A stretch of 64,000 bases of DNA, taken from assembly GCA_019454045.1 (NCBI GenBank), contig SKCR01015028.1, positions 1 to 64,000 on the forward strand, given 5' to 3'. The DNA is from Zanthoxylum bungeanum (Eukaryota; Streptophyta; Magnoliopsida; Sapindales; Rutaceae). Below, one piece after another: positions 32,734-45,014 of this stretch. Below the pieces are notes generated by a model. It saw nothing but the letters and a program-made list of their open reading frames with translations. It ran no database searches and was not told where the DNA came from. The translations under genes were made by a program, and so were the position numbers. Numbering within the stretch: the stretch's first letter is position 1; each line of letters starts with the position of its first letter.

Positions 32734-33903
32734 TGATGAGTGGTAAATATATCACTATTTCCCACTCATTTGACCTAATATTTTATATAGTTTCTTGAGT
32801 TTTATGAATATTTTGATGTATTTTGTGTTATTTTGTAGATAAATAAAGTTTCAGGACTCTCTTGAGGTGATTCGGGGCCAAAACAGTGAAAAAGGACAAA
32901 AAATGGCAAAATGGTCATTTTGCGCGTCGCGACACGAACGGCGCATCGTGATCGTTAACATGCACCGTGTGCCTGATAAAATACGCCGAGAAATGTGTCA
33001 AAATCTGAGAAGTTTGATCTTGCTAACGTGCGCCTGCCATGTGTCAACATCACATCAAATCTGCTAACGTTCGCCGTACCACGTGTCACCATCACATGTT
33101 ACCGACAATCATCATCAGCCATGTGTCATCCACGTGTCTGCCACGTGTCATCCACGTCAGTGGCATACCGAGTCATTCTTCCACTTGTCGTCCACGTCAT
33201 CATCAACAAATCACATTGCGCCATGTGTCACCATCACATGCTGCCGACAATCCACATCGCCACGTCATCATAATTATTGAGTTAATCATCCAAATCTGCC
33301 ACATGTCAGCATTCTATTAGGCCGATAGATTCCTCATCGTAACGTCAACGGATAAGAGATCAAAGCATCCAATCAGCACATGCCACGTCAGCGCGTCGCG
33401 ACGTGCAATGGTGACGCGTCGCGACACGCTCGACCAAAAAAAGTCTATAAATTGAGGCCGAATTTTCAGATCTGATTTCATACTTCCTTCTATGTAATTC
33501 CTTAAGAATACTAAGAAGATTGTATCTTGTTTCTTTATTTACAGCTTTCAGTAATTAATTTTCGCATTTCACTTTCTTTTCTTTACTTTTCAGTCTTTAC
33601 TTTCTGCAATTTACTTTTATGCAATAGTACTTTCCTTTCTTTACTCTTCAGTTTTTACTTTTCAGTAATGATGAGGTAACTCTCTCTTGTTGGGGTTAAA
33701 GGTAAAGCTTTTATTACTAATATTTAGATTAATCTCCCTTAATTATAATTTATATCGGTTGGTAATTATTTAAATTGTTTTTAACCTGACTTAATGAGGA
33801 TACTGCCTTGTTGGTCGGTTGGTAATTAATTATTAATTTGACTTAATCAGCATACCGCCTATATGGCTGGTTGGTAATATCACGCAAAGTCAATATATTA
33901 TAT
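32734..33903 (+). repeat. unit 1 LTR, truncated and fused to unit 2 gag
   Basis: Starts TGATGAGTGGTAAAT. It includes a CACGTG-type cluster (33050-33270), GCGTCGCGAC motifs (33391-33430) and a TATA-like CTATAAATTGAGG (33445-33457). It stops after ATATATTATAT, about 0.9 kb short of the full LTR, and runs straight into gag coding sequence. The same break is seen at 52588. Confidence 0.85.
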
Positions 33904-34389
33904 CAGCTAATAAAATATGATGCTATGTTTCAAACTCAATCTGCTTCCATTAAAGCACTGGAGAATCAAATTGGACAACTGGCCAATGCTCAGAGTTACA
34001 GACCGCCAGGAAATCTTCCCAGCAACACATATTCAAATCCAAGGAACATGGGGAAGGAGCAGTGTCATGCCATCATTTTAAAAAGCGGTACTAAAATCAA
34101 CAAAGATGTTGGAATCAGGGCATCCATTGAGGAAGTTCCAAAAGAAGCAGTTCCACAGATGGAGGAAAAAGACGCAAAGGAAAAAGAACTAGAAAGAATC
34201 ACTCTACCTCCACCTTTTCCACAGCGTCTCTAGAAAAACAAATTGGACAAGCAGTTTGCTCGATTCTTGGAGGTGTTCAAAAAACTGCATATCAACATTC
34301 CATTTGCAGAAGCTTTGGAACAAATGCCCAGCTATGTCAAATTCATGAAAGACATTCTTTCACGAAAATGGAGATTGGGAGATTACGAG
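33904..34389 (+). pseudogene. unit 2: gag C-terminus, first part
   Basis: Open frame 33871-34233 (its start lies in LTR sequence) encodes ASIKALENQIGQLANAQSYRPPGNLPSN and AIILKSG. After a stop it resumes with FKKLHINIPFAEALEQMP and runs to the insertion site of the solo LTR at 34389. It continues at 47601. Confidence 0.8.
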
Positions 34390-35985
34390 TGTAGGCACTG
34401 CATTTTTGCATATAAGTCCCTATGATGAGTCTCATTTGGAGACACTACCTTTTAAGTCGCGGAAATTGCGGGAAACGGACGTCGGAAGGGAAAAGTCAGA
34501 AATTGAGATTTTTGTTGGATTTAGTTCGCTTGTTTAGCTTCGGGCTCGCTTGTTGGACCTCTGTTTTAAAACACCTTTAGCCTAAAACCCCGCAAATAAT
34601 TTAACCTTGGCCCAAAACCCTTGAAAAACACATCAAACCACACGCCCAAGCCAAGCCCACACACGCCCAAGCCCATAAAAACATATCCAAGATACTGAAA
34701 TACATATTTAACACATGGGAAAAAAAATAAAACAAATAAAATCTAAATAATTGCATGCCTAATTAAGATAAATCAAATATATTAACTCCCTAATTAAAAC
34801 AAATCTTGTCTCCAATCAACTAATAGGTTTTCCTTGTATGATACTAATTGGTCTCCTTCCTATTCAAGCACATGGAAACCCTAGCCTTTGTCTATAAAAG
34901 AAACCCAAAACCAACACTTCATTGGCTTCTCTCATTCACACCACACGGCAATAACACACACAAAACAATAAACCCTATCTATCTACTCTCGGCAATTCTC
35001 TCTCGGCCACAAAGACAACACTCACGCCTTTTACCCTCACTGACACGCACATACTCACTCACTAGCCATAAACACCACCACGCCGACAGCCCCTTAACAA
35101 ATCATATGCACGCCACTCCCTCAAAGACACACAACACACACGCAAAAGCCAAAAAACGCACAGCCCACTAACTACAAAATACACAACACGTAAACAACAC
35201 ACCCACTGACTGACAAAAGCCACAAAAACCCTAAAGTCCCCACGCAAACAGCCTCCTGAAACCTCTTATATTACCGTGAAAATAGCCTGAAACAGTCCCT
35301 CAATAACCGACCAAAATAGTAACAAAAAAGCACCCAAAACAGTCATTGAAACTGCCTAAAACTACACCCAAAAAAGTCCCTGAAACTGCCCAAAACTGCA
35401 CCCGAAACAGCAGCCAAAAACCCATAAAAATAGCAGCCAAAAACCCATAAAAATAGCAGCCCTCTTAACCGCAAAATAGTAGCTTTATGCAGCAAAAACA
35501 GTGACTAAAAAACAGCAGCAAAATAGCAGCAAACGGAGTGAAAACAATAGCTTGAGCAGCGAAACAGCAAGGAAAGACGTGGACCAGTGAACCAGAAAAG
35601 TTGCGGAGTATTAGCCATTCCAACGGCCTTGTAACGCGTTTCCGAGAGTCGACAGAAAAAGGTTAGACCTGAGGGCACTTTTTACATCTATTTTCATTCG
35701 TATTTTTATTGTTTATTATTTGCATGAGTATTGTGGAATGATGTGCATTATGGCCCTTGAATATAATAGAAAATGTGTCACCTCTTGTGGTATATAGGAT
35801 GGAAACCCAGACGTAAACTCCGTAGCCAAATCTGAATGGACGGTAGTGCGGTATGTACTTGAGATACAACTCCACGTACCACTCGAGCAAACAGCACATA
35901 TTTCGATTTATTTTGTCTTGTTTGTTTATTATCCGTTATTTAATTTCTGTATGTTATTTGTTTGTGTAATGATGAGATAAATCGC

Positions 35986-36509
35986 ATGGGCTTAGTAAGT
36001 TGGATTAAAGGTCCTCCATTTCGAGGGGTTAAAATCCTTTACCACAATGTTTTCCGCGCCGGATGATGTATATTCGGTTGAATGCAAGATGTGTTCAATC
36101 GGGTATACAAAGTCCGATATTGTTGTCTTTATTTTTTATATGCATTATGTTGTTAGCGTATGGGCTTAGTAAGTTGGATTAAAGGTCCTCCATGTCGAGG
36201 GGTTAAAATCCTTTACCACGATGCTTTACCACGCCAGATGATGTATATTCGGTCGAATGTAAGATGTGTTCAATCGGGTATACGAAGTCTGATATTGTTG
36301 TCTTTATTTTTATATACATTATGTTATTAGCGCATGGGCTTAGTAAGTTGGATTAAAGTTCCTCCATGTCGAGGGGTTAAAAGCCTTTACCACGATGCTT
36401 TGCCGCGCCGGATAATGTATATTCGGTTGAATGTAAGACGTGTCCAGTCGGGGATACGAAGTCCAATATTGTTGTCTTTACTTTTATATGCATTATGATG
36501 TGATGCGCA
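35986..36509 (+). repeat. 174-bp tandem repeat in solo LTR
   Basis: Three units (starting 35986, 36160 and 36334; periods 174, 174 and 175) each contain ATGGGCTTAGTAAGTTGGATT and end before GCGYATGGG. The copia structure begins at the start of the fourth unit. Confidence 0.85.
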
Positions 36510-36952
36510 TGGGAAATTTGTTCCAAACATAATTTCTTCAAATTGATCCAATCAATCATAAATTAAACATACTTTAAGCATTCTCATTCATCCAATTTCA
36601 CAAAATATGCTCAAAATCAAGTTTACCCAAATTTGTCACTTTATGCCAACATAAAAAATTGGGGAAATTTGTTCCAAACATAATTTCTTCAAATTGATCC
36701 AATCAATCATTAATTCAACAACATTTAAGCATACTTAATCAATCAATTTAATCAATCATGCTTCAATTGATTTTACCCAATTTGTCATGCCCAAAATTTA
36801 GGGAAAATTGAATCCAATCCAATTTCATGAAATTTATCATACACAACTTCAATTCAACCTCATTCAAGCATACTTCATCAAACAATTCAACCAAATCATA
36901 CCTAAATCGAGTTTACCCAATTTTAACCCTAACTTTTTCATGCTTGATAATA

Positions 36953-36965
36953 GCTCAAGATACCA
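36953..36965 (-). other. copia primer-binding site, left copy
   Basis: The minus strand reads TGGTATCTTGAGC, matching the tRNA-Met type site except for an altered central base and one extra base. The same sequence precedes the LTR at 45015. Confidence 0.7.
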
Positions 36966-36966
36966 T

Positions 36967-39069
36967 TGTTGAGTTCTAATATAGGTCCCAAGAATCATGA
37001 AATCAAGCACAAAAAACGCATGAACACATCAAAGGAGTAAGGCGGAAACATAACTCACATTGAACGGTTTGAGATGCGAAGAACAAAACCCATTTTCCTC
37101 CTTGTTGAAGCTCGGTTTTGTGCTCCTTGAGCTGCTGGACTGCACGTTTTTGTTCTGTTTTGGCTCCTCCAAAATCGGCCATTGAAGACCTCCATTGAAG
37201 CTCCAAGCTTCAAGCTCCAAAAATGATTCCAAGCTCATAAATTCGTTTCCCTATCACCATAGTATAACCCATGTGTGTGCTAGCACTCTTTCTTATTCTT
37301 TATCTTTGATCAAACCAAAAGAATGAAGAAGATTTTGGCTCAAAGCCGTGAGAGAAGAAGAAGAAAATGAAGGGAACCCATTTTCAACAAAAACCGTGAA
37401 TAGTAGGTCATGGAAGAGAGAGAATAAAAAGCTTTATATATGTTTTATTATTAAATTATTACCAAGTAAATAAATAAATAAACATATATTATACTTTAAA
37501 TCAAAAGTCAAAAGTACAAGTCCAATCAACTTTCAAGCCATCACATTTCACTATTCACATCAAGTCACTTTAATAAAGTGACAATATGTCATATCACATC
37601 ACTCAAAGTGACAAGTGATTTGACAATTGATGTGACTAGTGATTTGACGCTTGATGTGACTTGCGTGCCGCGTTCGAATTCGAAATGCGAATGCGCTCGC
37701 AATCACACTCGGGCTCGAGTTCGCTAATTCCAAATTAACGAATTTTCCGTTGCGTCGTAATTAAATAATTACACCTAGCGAATTCACTATTCACGTCGCT
37801 AACGAATTGATTCTAAATTAATTCGTTCGCCCGAATTAAAATCTAATTTTAATTCCGCGTCGAAATCTAATTTCTTATAATATATCGAATATATTATTTT
37901 ATCGATTAATTCCAAATTAATCGTTATCTCTCTTTAATTAATATTTTATCCCAGATAAAATATCTCCGCAATTAATCCCAGATTAATTTTCTCTCTCTTC
38001 TAATTAATCCCAGATTAATTAAAGTGCGAGTTATACATCATCGGTGAATCTTCGGGAATTCCCATGAGATCTCCGGATATGTTGGCAGTAAATACGGTTA
38101 TCGGACTATCCGAACACGTAAGTACCTCGTACTACGTTTATACCGATTTACATGACAAGGTTGGCTTCTAGCAAAGCGCCATGCCTACCCAATTCTCCAG
38201 AAATATTCTTACAGGAATATATAGATCTGTATCAAGTAGTAGTATACCGTATATTGTGTATCGGCCCAGTATCGGATAGTCACATACTAGGGCTGGGGAT
38301 GGATAAGTGTCTGCCCCGTCCGAAGCACATGTCGGATGTCTGGTAACTAGTCTCTATAATCAGATATTCATGACCTGGTCATAATATCATGATTGGATGC
38401 GCATCACTCAAGAGCACTAGTACCGTATTCTGCGTGACATCATCTCCACTATGACTGAAGTGATACTTCCATCTTGACATCACACCCAATACACTACGAC
38501 TCTCTGATAAACCCAGAAGTGGTGTACGCAGAACCGGTTAAAGCCCTGTACCACCAAGACCAAAGTCTACCGATTATCGTAAGTATTAGCGGTGCAAGTC
38601 TCAGGTTAAGACCAAATACACCTACCCTGATGTCGGACTCCCATAGACACATAGTCATAATACCAATGGGATTCCGAGGGGTCTATCCAGAGCGAAGCTG
38701 TTTCCCGTACCATCGGTGAAACACAACCTCCTATCGCACTTGCATAAGTATCCAATACTTAAATATATGAGAACTATGCCGTTGTGCCCTCACAACGCGC
38801 ACAAGTGCAATACTAGCCTATTCCGCATTATCGATGTCCTGTCTCGATAATACTACGACTAGGGATATTTAATGATTTATCCTACGTGGACTGATATTGT
38901 CTCATATCATTCTCCGTCCAGGAACAAATCATAGTGACCTCTCATCATTTATATATCTAAGGTGATCTAATCACAAATGATAAGAGTGCAATCTCCTTTG
39001 TCACATAGTTAATTTGTACAACAACACCATGATCTGTACAAATAGTGACGCTATGGGTATTATCCAACA
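36967..39069 (-). repeat. copia LTR, left copy
   Basis: Starts TGTTGAGTTCTAATATAGG and ends TATCCAACA, followed by polypurine tract ATCTCCCACTTGG (plus strand). Nearly identical to 45015-47122. Confidence 0.9.
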
Positions 39070-41880
39070 ATCTCCCACTTGGCACATAGCCAGTCACTCG
39101 AGTGTCTAACACCCGAACTTGTACGGTTGGCTCAAACTGCTGAGAAAAGGTTTTCGTCAGCGGATTTGCATGATTATCATCCGATGCGATTTACATGATC
39201 ATCACATCGCCACGATGTATGATCCGAACGAATCAGATGAATATAGAAGTATATATCTGGATCGTCGATGAGACCTTTAATTCCTTAGTCTGTGCTGACG
39301 CCTAGCTCAGCCACTAACAGAATTATATCTAATCTAATTAGATTTATTATCGACCCAAAAGCTTCTATTGCTGCCTCAGCTGCAGCAATAATCCGTATTT
39401 GTTGTTTATTCGGCAACAGAATCTTGCTCGGAAGATTTCCAGCTCATTTTACCGTTATTCAAACTATATAGTACCGTTTGCGACTTTTAGTCATCTTTAT
39501 CAGTTATAGGAAACTTGCTACAGTGATCCCAGTCACTTCAAGTTCTCCTTCTCCATAGACTAAGACAGCATCCTTAGTTCTCTAAGATACTAATGGATGT
39601 TTTAACATTAATCCAGTGACTATCACTCGGATTGCCCTGTTTGTGAATCCATATGCTCAAAGAGTATGATACACCAGGTGTTGTACATTTTCAATGTACG
39701 GTTTCTAGGAGAGTATTTCGAAAGCCAAGCTTTCGCCGATATTTATTTTATGGGAATATCATTTCCAAGAAATGATGTATTATCATTATTTTATAGGACA
39801 GCCACTGTCAGTGCGCTCCCACTAACCTTCTTATATATACACTAGAATTATTTTCATTTTGAATTAAATCATACATCATTATGATTATATCAAAACGATA
39901 ATTCCAAGAACCTAATGCTTGCTTCAATCCAATCATGGATCGAATAACAAGCATTATCCAAATGGATTTACGGTGGCAACAGGTAAAAGGTTGAATCGTA
40001 ATCAACACAATGTTGATAACGATACCTTTCCGTTAAAAGCCTAGCTTTATACGCTGGTATGTCGCCATCCATGTATGTCTTCCTAGAAGACTTTTAAGTA
40101 CCATTAGGCACAATGCTGTGGTACATCAACTAGTATCCAAACTGGTTGATATACATGGAATCCATTTCGGATTATATGGCACTTTGCCATAATTAGGGAG
40201 TTGATACCTTGTATCACTTCCTCATACGTAGTCAGTTAGTTGGTATTCCTCAATAAGATTCACATCTTTATAAGGTTAGATCAGAAACCCATACCCCAGG
40301 TTGTTTTCCGACTCTGTCCGACTTACGCGGTTTTTGTGTATTTGAAGATTAATGGTAATAGTCTCATCCTGGATGAACTATTCATGTTCCATTAAGATTC
40401 AGTGCCTTGAACAATATTACTCTGATTTCCATCGAGTTATACTATCCTCCCACTTACCACTGCATATCGGTATTCCTTTCAGGAAAACCGTATGGTGAGT
40501 AACAATCTAATTGTTCTCTTGTGAGATGTATAAGTACAATACTTATGGTATCCCTAGGATAACCTACATTTGGCACTTATCCTATTTGGGTTTTAGTTTG
40601 GTATCATCCAAACATATGCCCAGCATACCCAAATTATCAGGAATGAGAAACCCGGTTTCTTTCCCGTTCATATCTAATATGATATCTGTCAAACAGATTA
40701 TTATGGAACCTTATTCAAAATAAGTTCTTGCACTGTTTAGCATATCCGTCGAAGGAAATGGTAGCTCAGAGCGACTCGTGATTAACCTTATCATGTCTAA
40801 CAAAATTCGGTTAATCTGTTCGGACACACCATCAAACTGACGTGTTCCGGGAGGAGTCCTTATTTGAAAGAATATTATACTCTTTCAAATATACTAGAAA
40901 CTTATTGTTTAAGTATTATTCATTACGGTCTTACCGTGACGGTTTAATACTTTAGCCGATCTATTTGTCTATTTCGTGTCGAAACTCTAAAAGTTTCCGA
41001 TTTGTGTTTCAAAAGAAACACATAACCATACGTGATGCCACATCCGTACAGGTCACGAATATTCATATCCATATCTAGCCTAGCTAGACATGGCCCACTT
41101 GATTCACTATGAAGTAGGGCTAACAGATCGGTGGCATTTACACTTTTACCAAGTAAATAGTGTTTTAGGCACTTTGCCCAAATAGACTAGATTCGTAGAC
41201 TTTATTTGAATGGAATCAAATCAGTCCTAGTACCCGCTCTTCAAAAGTGCGGATATACGATTCTTGTTTTAGTTGTGTCCCTGACAACTATGCCACAATT
41301 AAGTTTCTTAACTGATCAAATCATTTGAGCTATTTATTTGTCATGTTATATAATTGAGATATCATTTATATTCAAAATATAAATTTTGTTATTCACATCT
41401 AATGTGTTTATCTCAATATCATCTTTATATAATGAAACACTTTAGTGTTCTAGAATATAAAGGTACACCCCGCGGGTTATACACGATATGAGAGATAATG
41501 TTTCTAGTCAAACTAGCTACATTATAACAGTTTCTAAATTTAAGTACTAACCCGAAGGTAGTTCCTAAATTCAGGTATCTACGGTTTAAAAACAGCGACT
41601 TTCGTCCTGTTTCCAATTCGCAGATAAATCTCTATTGAAGTCAGTATCCTGTTCAAAACAGATTCTGAACATCAATATATTTTATGTACCACACTAAGTA
41701 TTTAAAATCCAATTTCAATACTAGTTGTGAACATAATTATGACAATCATATTTGAAGTCAGAGCCTTGCTCGTCTTCTATTCCTTCTTAGGATATGTCAT
41801 TTATCTTCCCAGAAGATTATAATGATTTTGCCTTTGCCTTTCAACACTCCAGAAGCCTTTGGCAAGCCTCGTGTTTCTGG
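39070..41880 (-). pseudogene. decayed copia pol (RNase H, RT) remnant
   Basis: Parallel to 25334-28290: polypurine tract, then minus-strand RNase H pieces (39400-39300, EYIAAAEAA-like) and RT start region (40300-40100). Many stops. The part near 41760-41880 matches the break region at 28290. Confidence 0.65.
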
Positions 41881-44800
41881 AATATCGAATTAAGGTGCGC
41901 CTTGCGCTACAAGCTTAATATATTATTTTATCAAATAAATAACCTATTAATTTCCAGGACCATCCTGAAACTTTATTCCCAATTTGAAAATTAAAACCAT
42001 TTAAACACATTTTCCCCAGGATTATGTTTTAAATGTCAATCTTTCAATTATATCTTGATTCTAATAGTCCAACTATTTAATCAACGATTTGTGGTACTAT
42101 TTATTATAATGATTATAATAGTCCAACTATATAATCAAATATAATTTAAATTAATTAACCTCAATTACATTGATTACTATAATCCAATTATAAAATCAAC
42201 TGTAAATCGAAATTAATTAATTCAAATATATTGATTAATATAATCCAATTATATATAATCAAATATAATACAGTCCAACTGCTTATTAAAACAACAATTT
42301 AAATATTAGTCCAACTAATATTTAATCTAACGACGAAATAATTTGAATGAGCGCGTATGGCGAGTAATTGAACGAGTATTGCAAATTCAATTCTTGCCTC
42401 CCACTATTTTTCGGCGAGCCTCTAACCCTCTGTCGAGTACTCGGGAAACCGTGTTTCCTAGTGGGCTAGGATCCCGTTAAATATCACACAATCTTGACTT
42501 TGGCCAACAAATTGTATGATAATTAACTAGGTAGATCTCGAAGATCAATTGGATCTCATCCAATTCCTAGATCCAGTAGGCGGATATCCAAATCCTAAAC
42601 ATATATCTTATATATGCCAATACATCCAATGTATTACCTAACCATTTTTCCTCTGAATCAACTAGGCCTTGGCTTTGGCACAACAAACCTAGTGATCCCA
42701 GTCAAGCGTGGACCCATTGACCATGGAAGCTTCGTAATCAATGTCGATGGACAAGAAGTGGTCTTGACTTTGGCCAACAAACCACAACTTGGACATGACA
42801 CCAATATGGAACAAAGCCTCGTGATTCAAACACATCTTCGACGGACAAGGGCTTGACTTTGGCCAAAACCCATGCCAATCTCGGATCTTGAGTAAGAATC
42901 ACTCAATGGAAGGAAAAAACGCATGATATTTGATGAGGGTTTTTCGCGTGCAAATTGGCTACCAATTTAATTATCTTTGTTAAGGTCTCATCATCATACA
43001 CCCTTAAACATGCATTCTAAACACATAATAAAGCGAGTATGAAAATAAAATAATAATGATATGCGGATGGATACTTTACATTGATCCTAGATCAAATCTC
43101 TCATTTTCTCTCTCCAAAGCTAGCACATGTATTTACTTCTACCCGTTACACTACACTTCTAAGGAAACCTCATTTACATTGAGGGGAATAGGTGAGAAGA
43201 GAATACAAAGAGTATAGAGGTGATAAGGCTGGACAAGCAGGTCCAATTTAATAAATCAAATTTATTACACACAATTCCAAAATTGCCCCACCCGACTAAT
43301 ATCCATCCGATATACATTATTCATGCATCACAACCATGTATTCATACAAGCATGTTATCAATCAATCTAATCCAATTAATTAATCTGATAATTAGTGATC
43401 ATCCAATGTTCAAACAACGATTTGATTTTTGCTCGAGTCAAACTCGTTTTGCGAATAAGTACTGAAAGTATGAATTCTTGAATTAAATTAAACTACAACA
43501 TTAAATCCAATTTAACATGTATTTAATACTAATTCACTATTCAATTCCAAATTGAATATTACACTTTATTAATGAACCTTTACGACTTAAATTCCAAATT
43601 TAATCGCAATGGGTCTCAAAGCCCAATTAACATCTAATGTTTATTTAATTAAAGTCCAATGGGCTTTTAATTAATTTCTTAAGGCGTGGACTTTTGGTCA
43701 ACTCGGGTCAAACCGATAACCAAAATCCAATCCGGGAGTTACCCCATAAGCCTTTAAATTAATTTTGGCCCATTAGGCCCAATTAAATAATTAAGGTCCA
43801 TTAAGTCATAATTGGACTTTATGGATGCGGTTTTGGGCCAATTGGATCCAACCAAATTGGCCTAAACCTAACTTGGTACAACCAAGCCCAAAAGCCCAAT
43901 TACAACCTATAAGGCCCAATTTCCAAAATAAGCCCAAATTAATTAACTTATAAAATTCCAAATTCCATAATTAATTAACCTAAGTGTAATGCACAATTGA
44001 CCACCCAATTAATATTTCTAAAACATCAATTAGCATACTTAATCATGCACTTAATGACAAATAGTGTCCAACACAATTTATTAAAATCAAACCCATTTTA
44101 CATGCTTTGTTCTCGGCAATTAGGGGTTTTTCCAATCCGATTCGGTTTCAATCCAATTGAATCCACAATCATCATTTCCCAAATCAATTCAACTCATCCA
44201 ATGAATTAAAATCAAAAACACAATGAATTTCAAATTCAATTGAATTCGGCCAAGCCACTTCAATTTGGGAAAAATGTTCCAAATCAAAATTCAATCAAAT
44301 TGAACTTCAAAACACATTACCCAATTGTTTTAAGTCATCCAATGATCAAACAACAAAATCTCCAAGAAACTTAGGGTTCTTAATTTCGGCCAACATAAGC
44401 AATTTGGGGAAATTTGTTCCAAACACAATTTCAACAAATTGATCCAATCAATCTTAAATTAAACATACTTTAAGCATTCTCATTCATCCAATTTCACAAA
44501 ATATGCTCAAAATCAAGTTTACCCAAATTTGTCACTTTATGCCAACATAAAAAATTGGGGAAATTTGTTCCAAACATAATTTCTTCAAATTGATCCAATC
44601 AATCATAAATTAAACATACTTTAAGCATTCTCATTCATCCATTTTCACAAAATATGCTCAAAATCAAGTTTACCCAAATTTGTCACTTTATGCCAACATA
44701 AAAAATTGGGGAAATTTGTTCCAAACATAATTTCTTCAAATTGATCCAATCAATCATTAATTCAACAACATTTAAGCATACTTAATCAATCAATTTAATC

Positions 44801-45014
44801 AAATCATGCTTCAATTGATTTTACCCAATTTGTCATGCCCAAAATTTAGGGAAAATTGAATCCAATCCAATTTCATGAAATTGATCATACACAACTTCAA
44901 TTCAACCTCATTCAAGCATACTTCATCAAACAATTCAACCAAATCATGCCTAAATCGAGTTTACCCAATTTTAACCCTAACTTTTTCTTGCTTGATAATA
45001 GCTCAAGATACCAT
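41881..45014 (-). other. copia internal/leader region, no gene recognised
   Basis: AT-rich non-coding sequence. Recognisable parts are repeated TCCAACTAT-type stretches (42060-42320), three copies of CTTGACTTTGGCC (about 42493, 42760 and 42851), a dense set of AAGCCCAAT/GGCCCAAT motifs (43640-43930), a 151-bp tandem repeat (44406-44860) and a primer site (about 45001-45013). The segment may include fragments of other elements; I could not assign them. Confidence 0.5.
44406..44860 (-). repeat. 151-bp tandem repeat in copia leader
   Basis: Units begin at GGGGAAATTTGTTCC at 44406, 44557 and 44708 (period 151). The first two are very similar, the third diverges in its second half. The duplicate leader at 36510-36810 has two units. 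Confidence 0.85.

Noticed and set aside
34848..35171. 107-codon plus-strand ORF rich in His/Thr
   Set aside because: Falls in the C/A-rich 5' part of the solo LTR. The inverted relative at 60647-62250 does not preserve it.
37003..37238. ORFs of 67-69 codons in the copia LTR, identical copy at 45051-45254
   Set aside because: The identity reflects the duplicated LTR, no domain is present, and they lie in LTR sequence shared with diverged copies that do not keep the frame.
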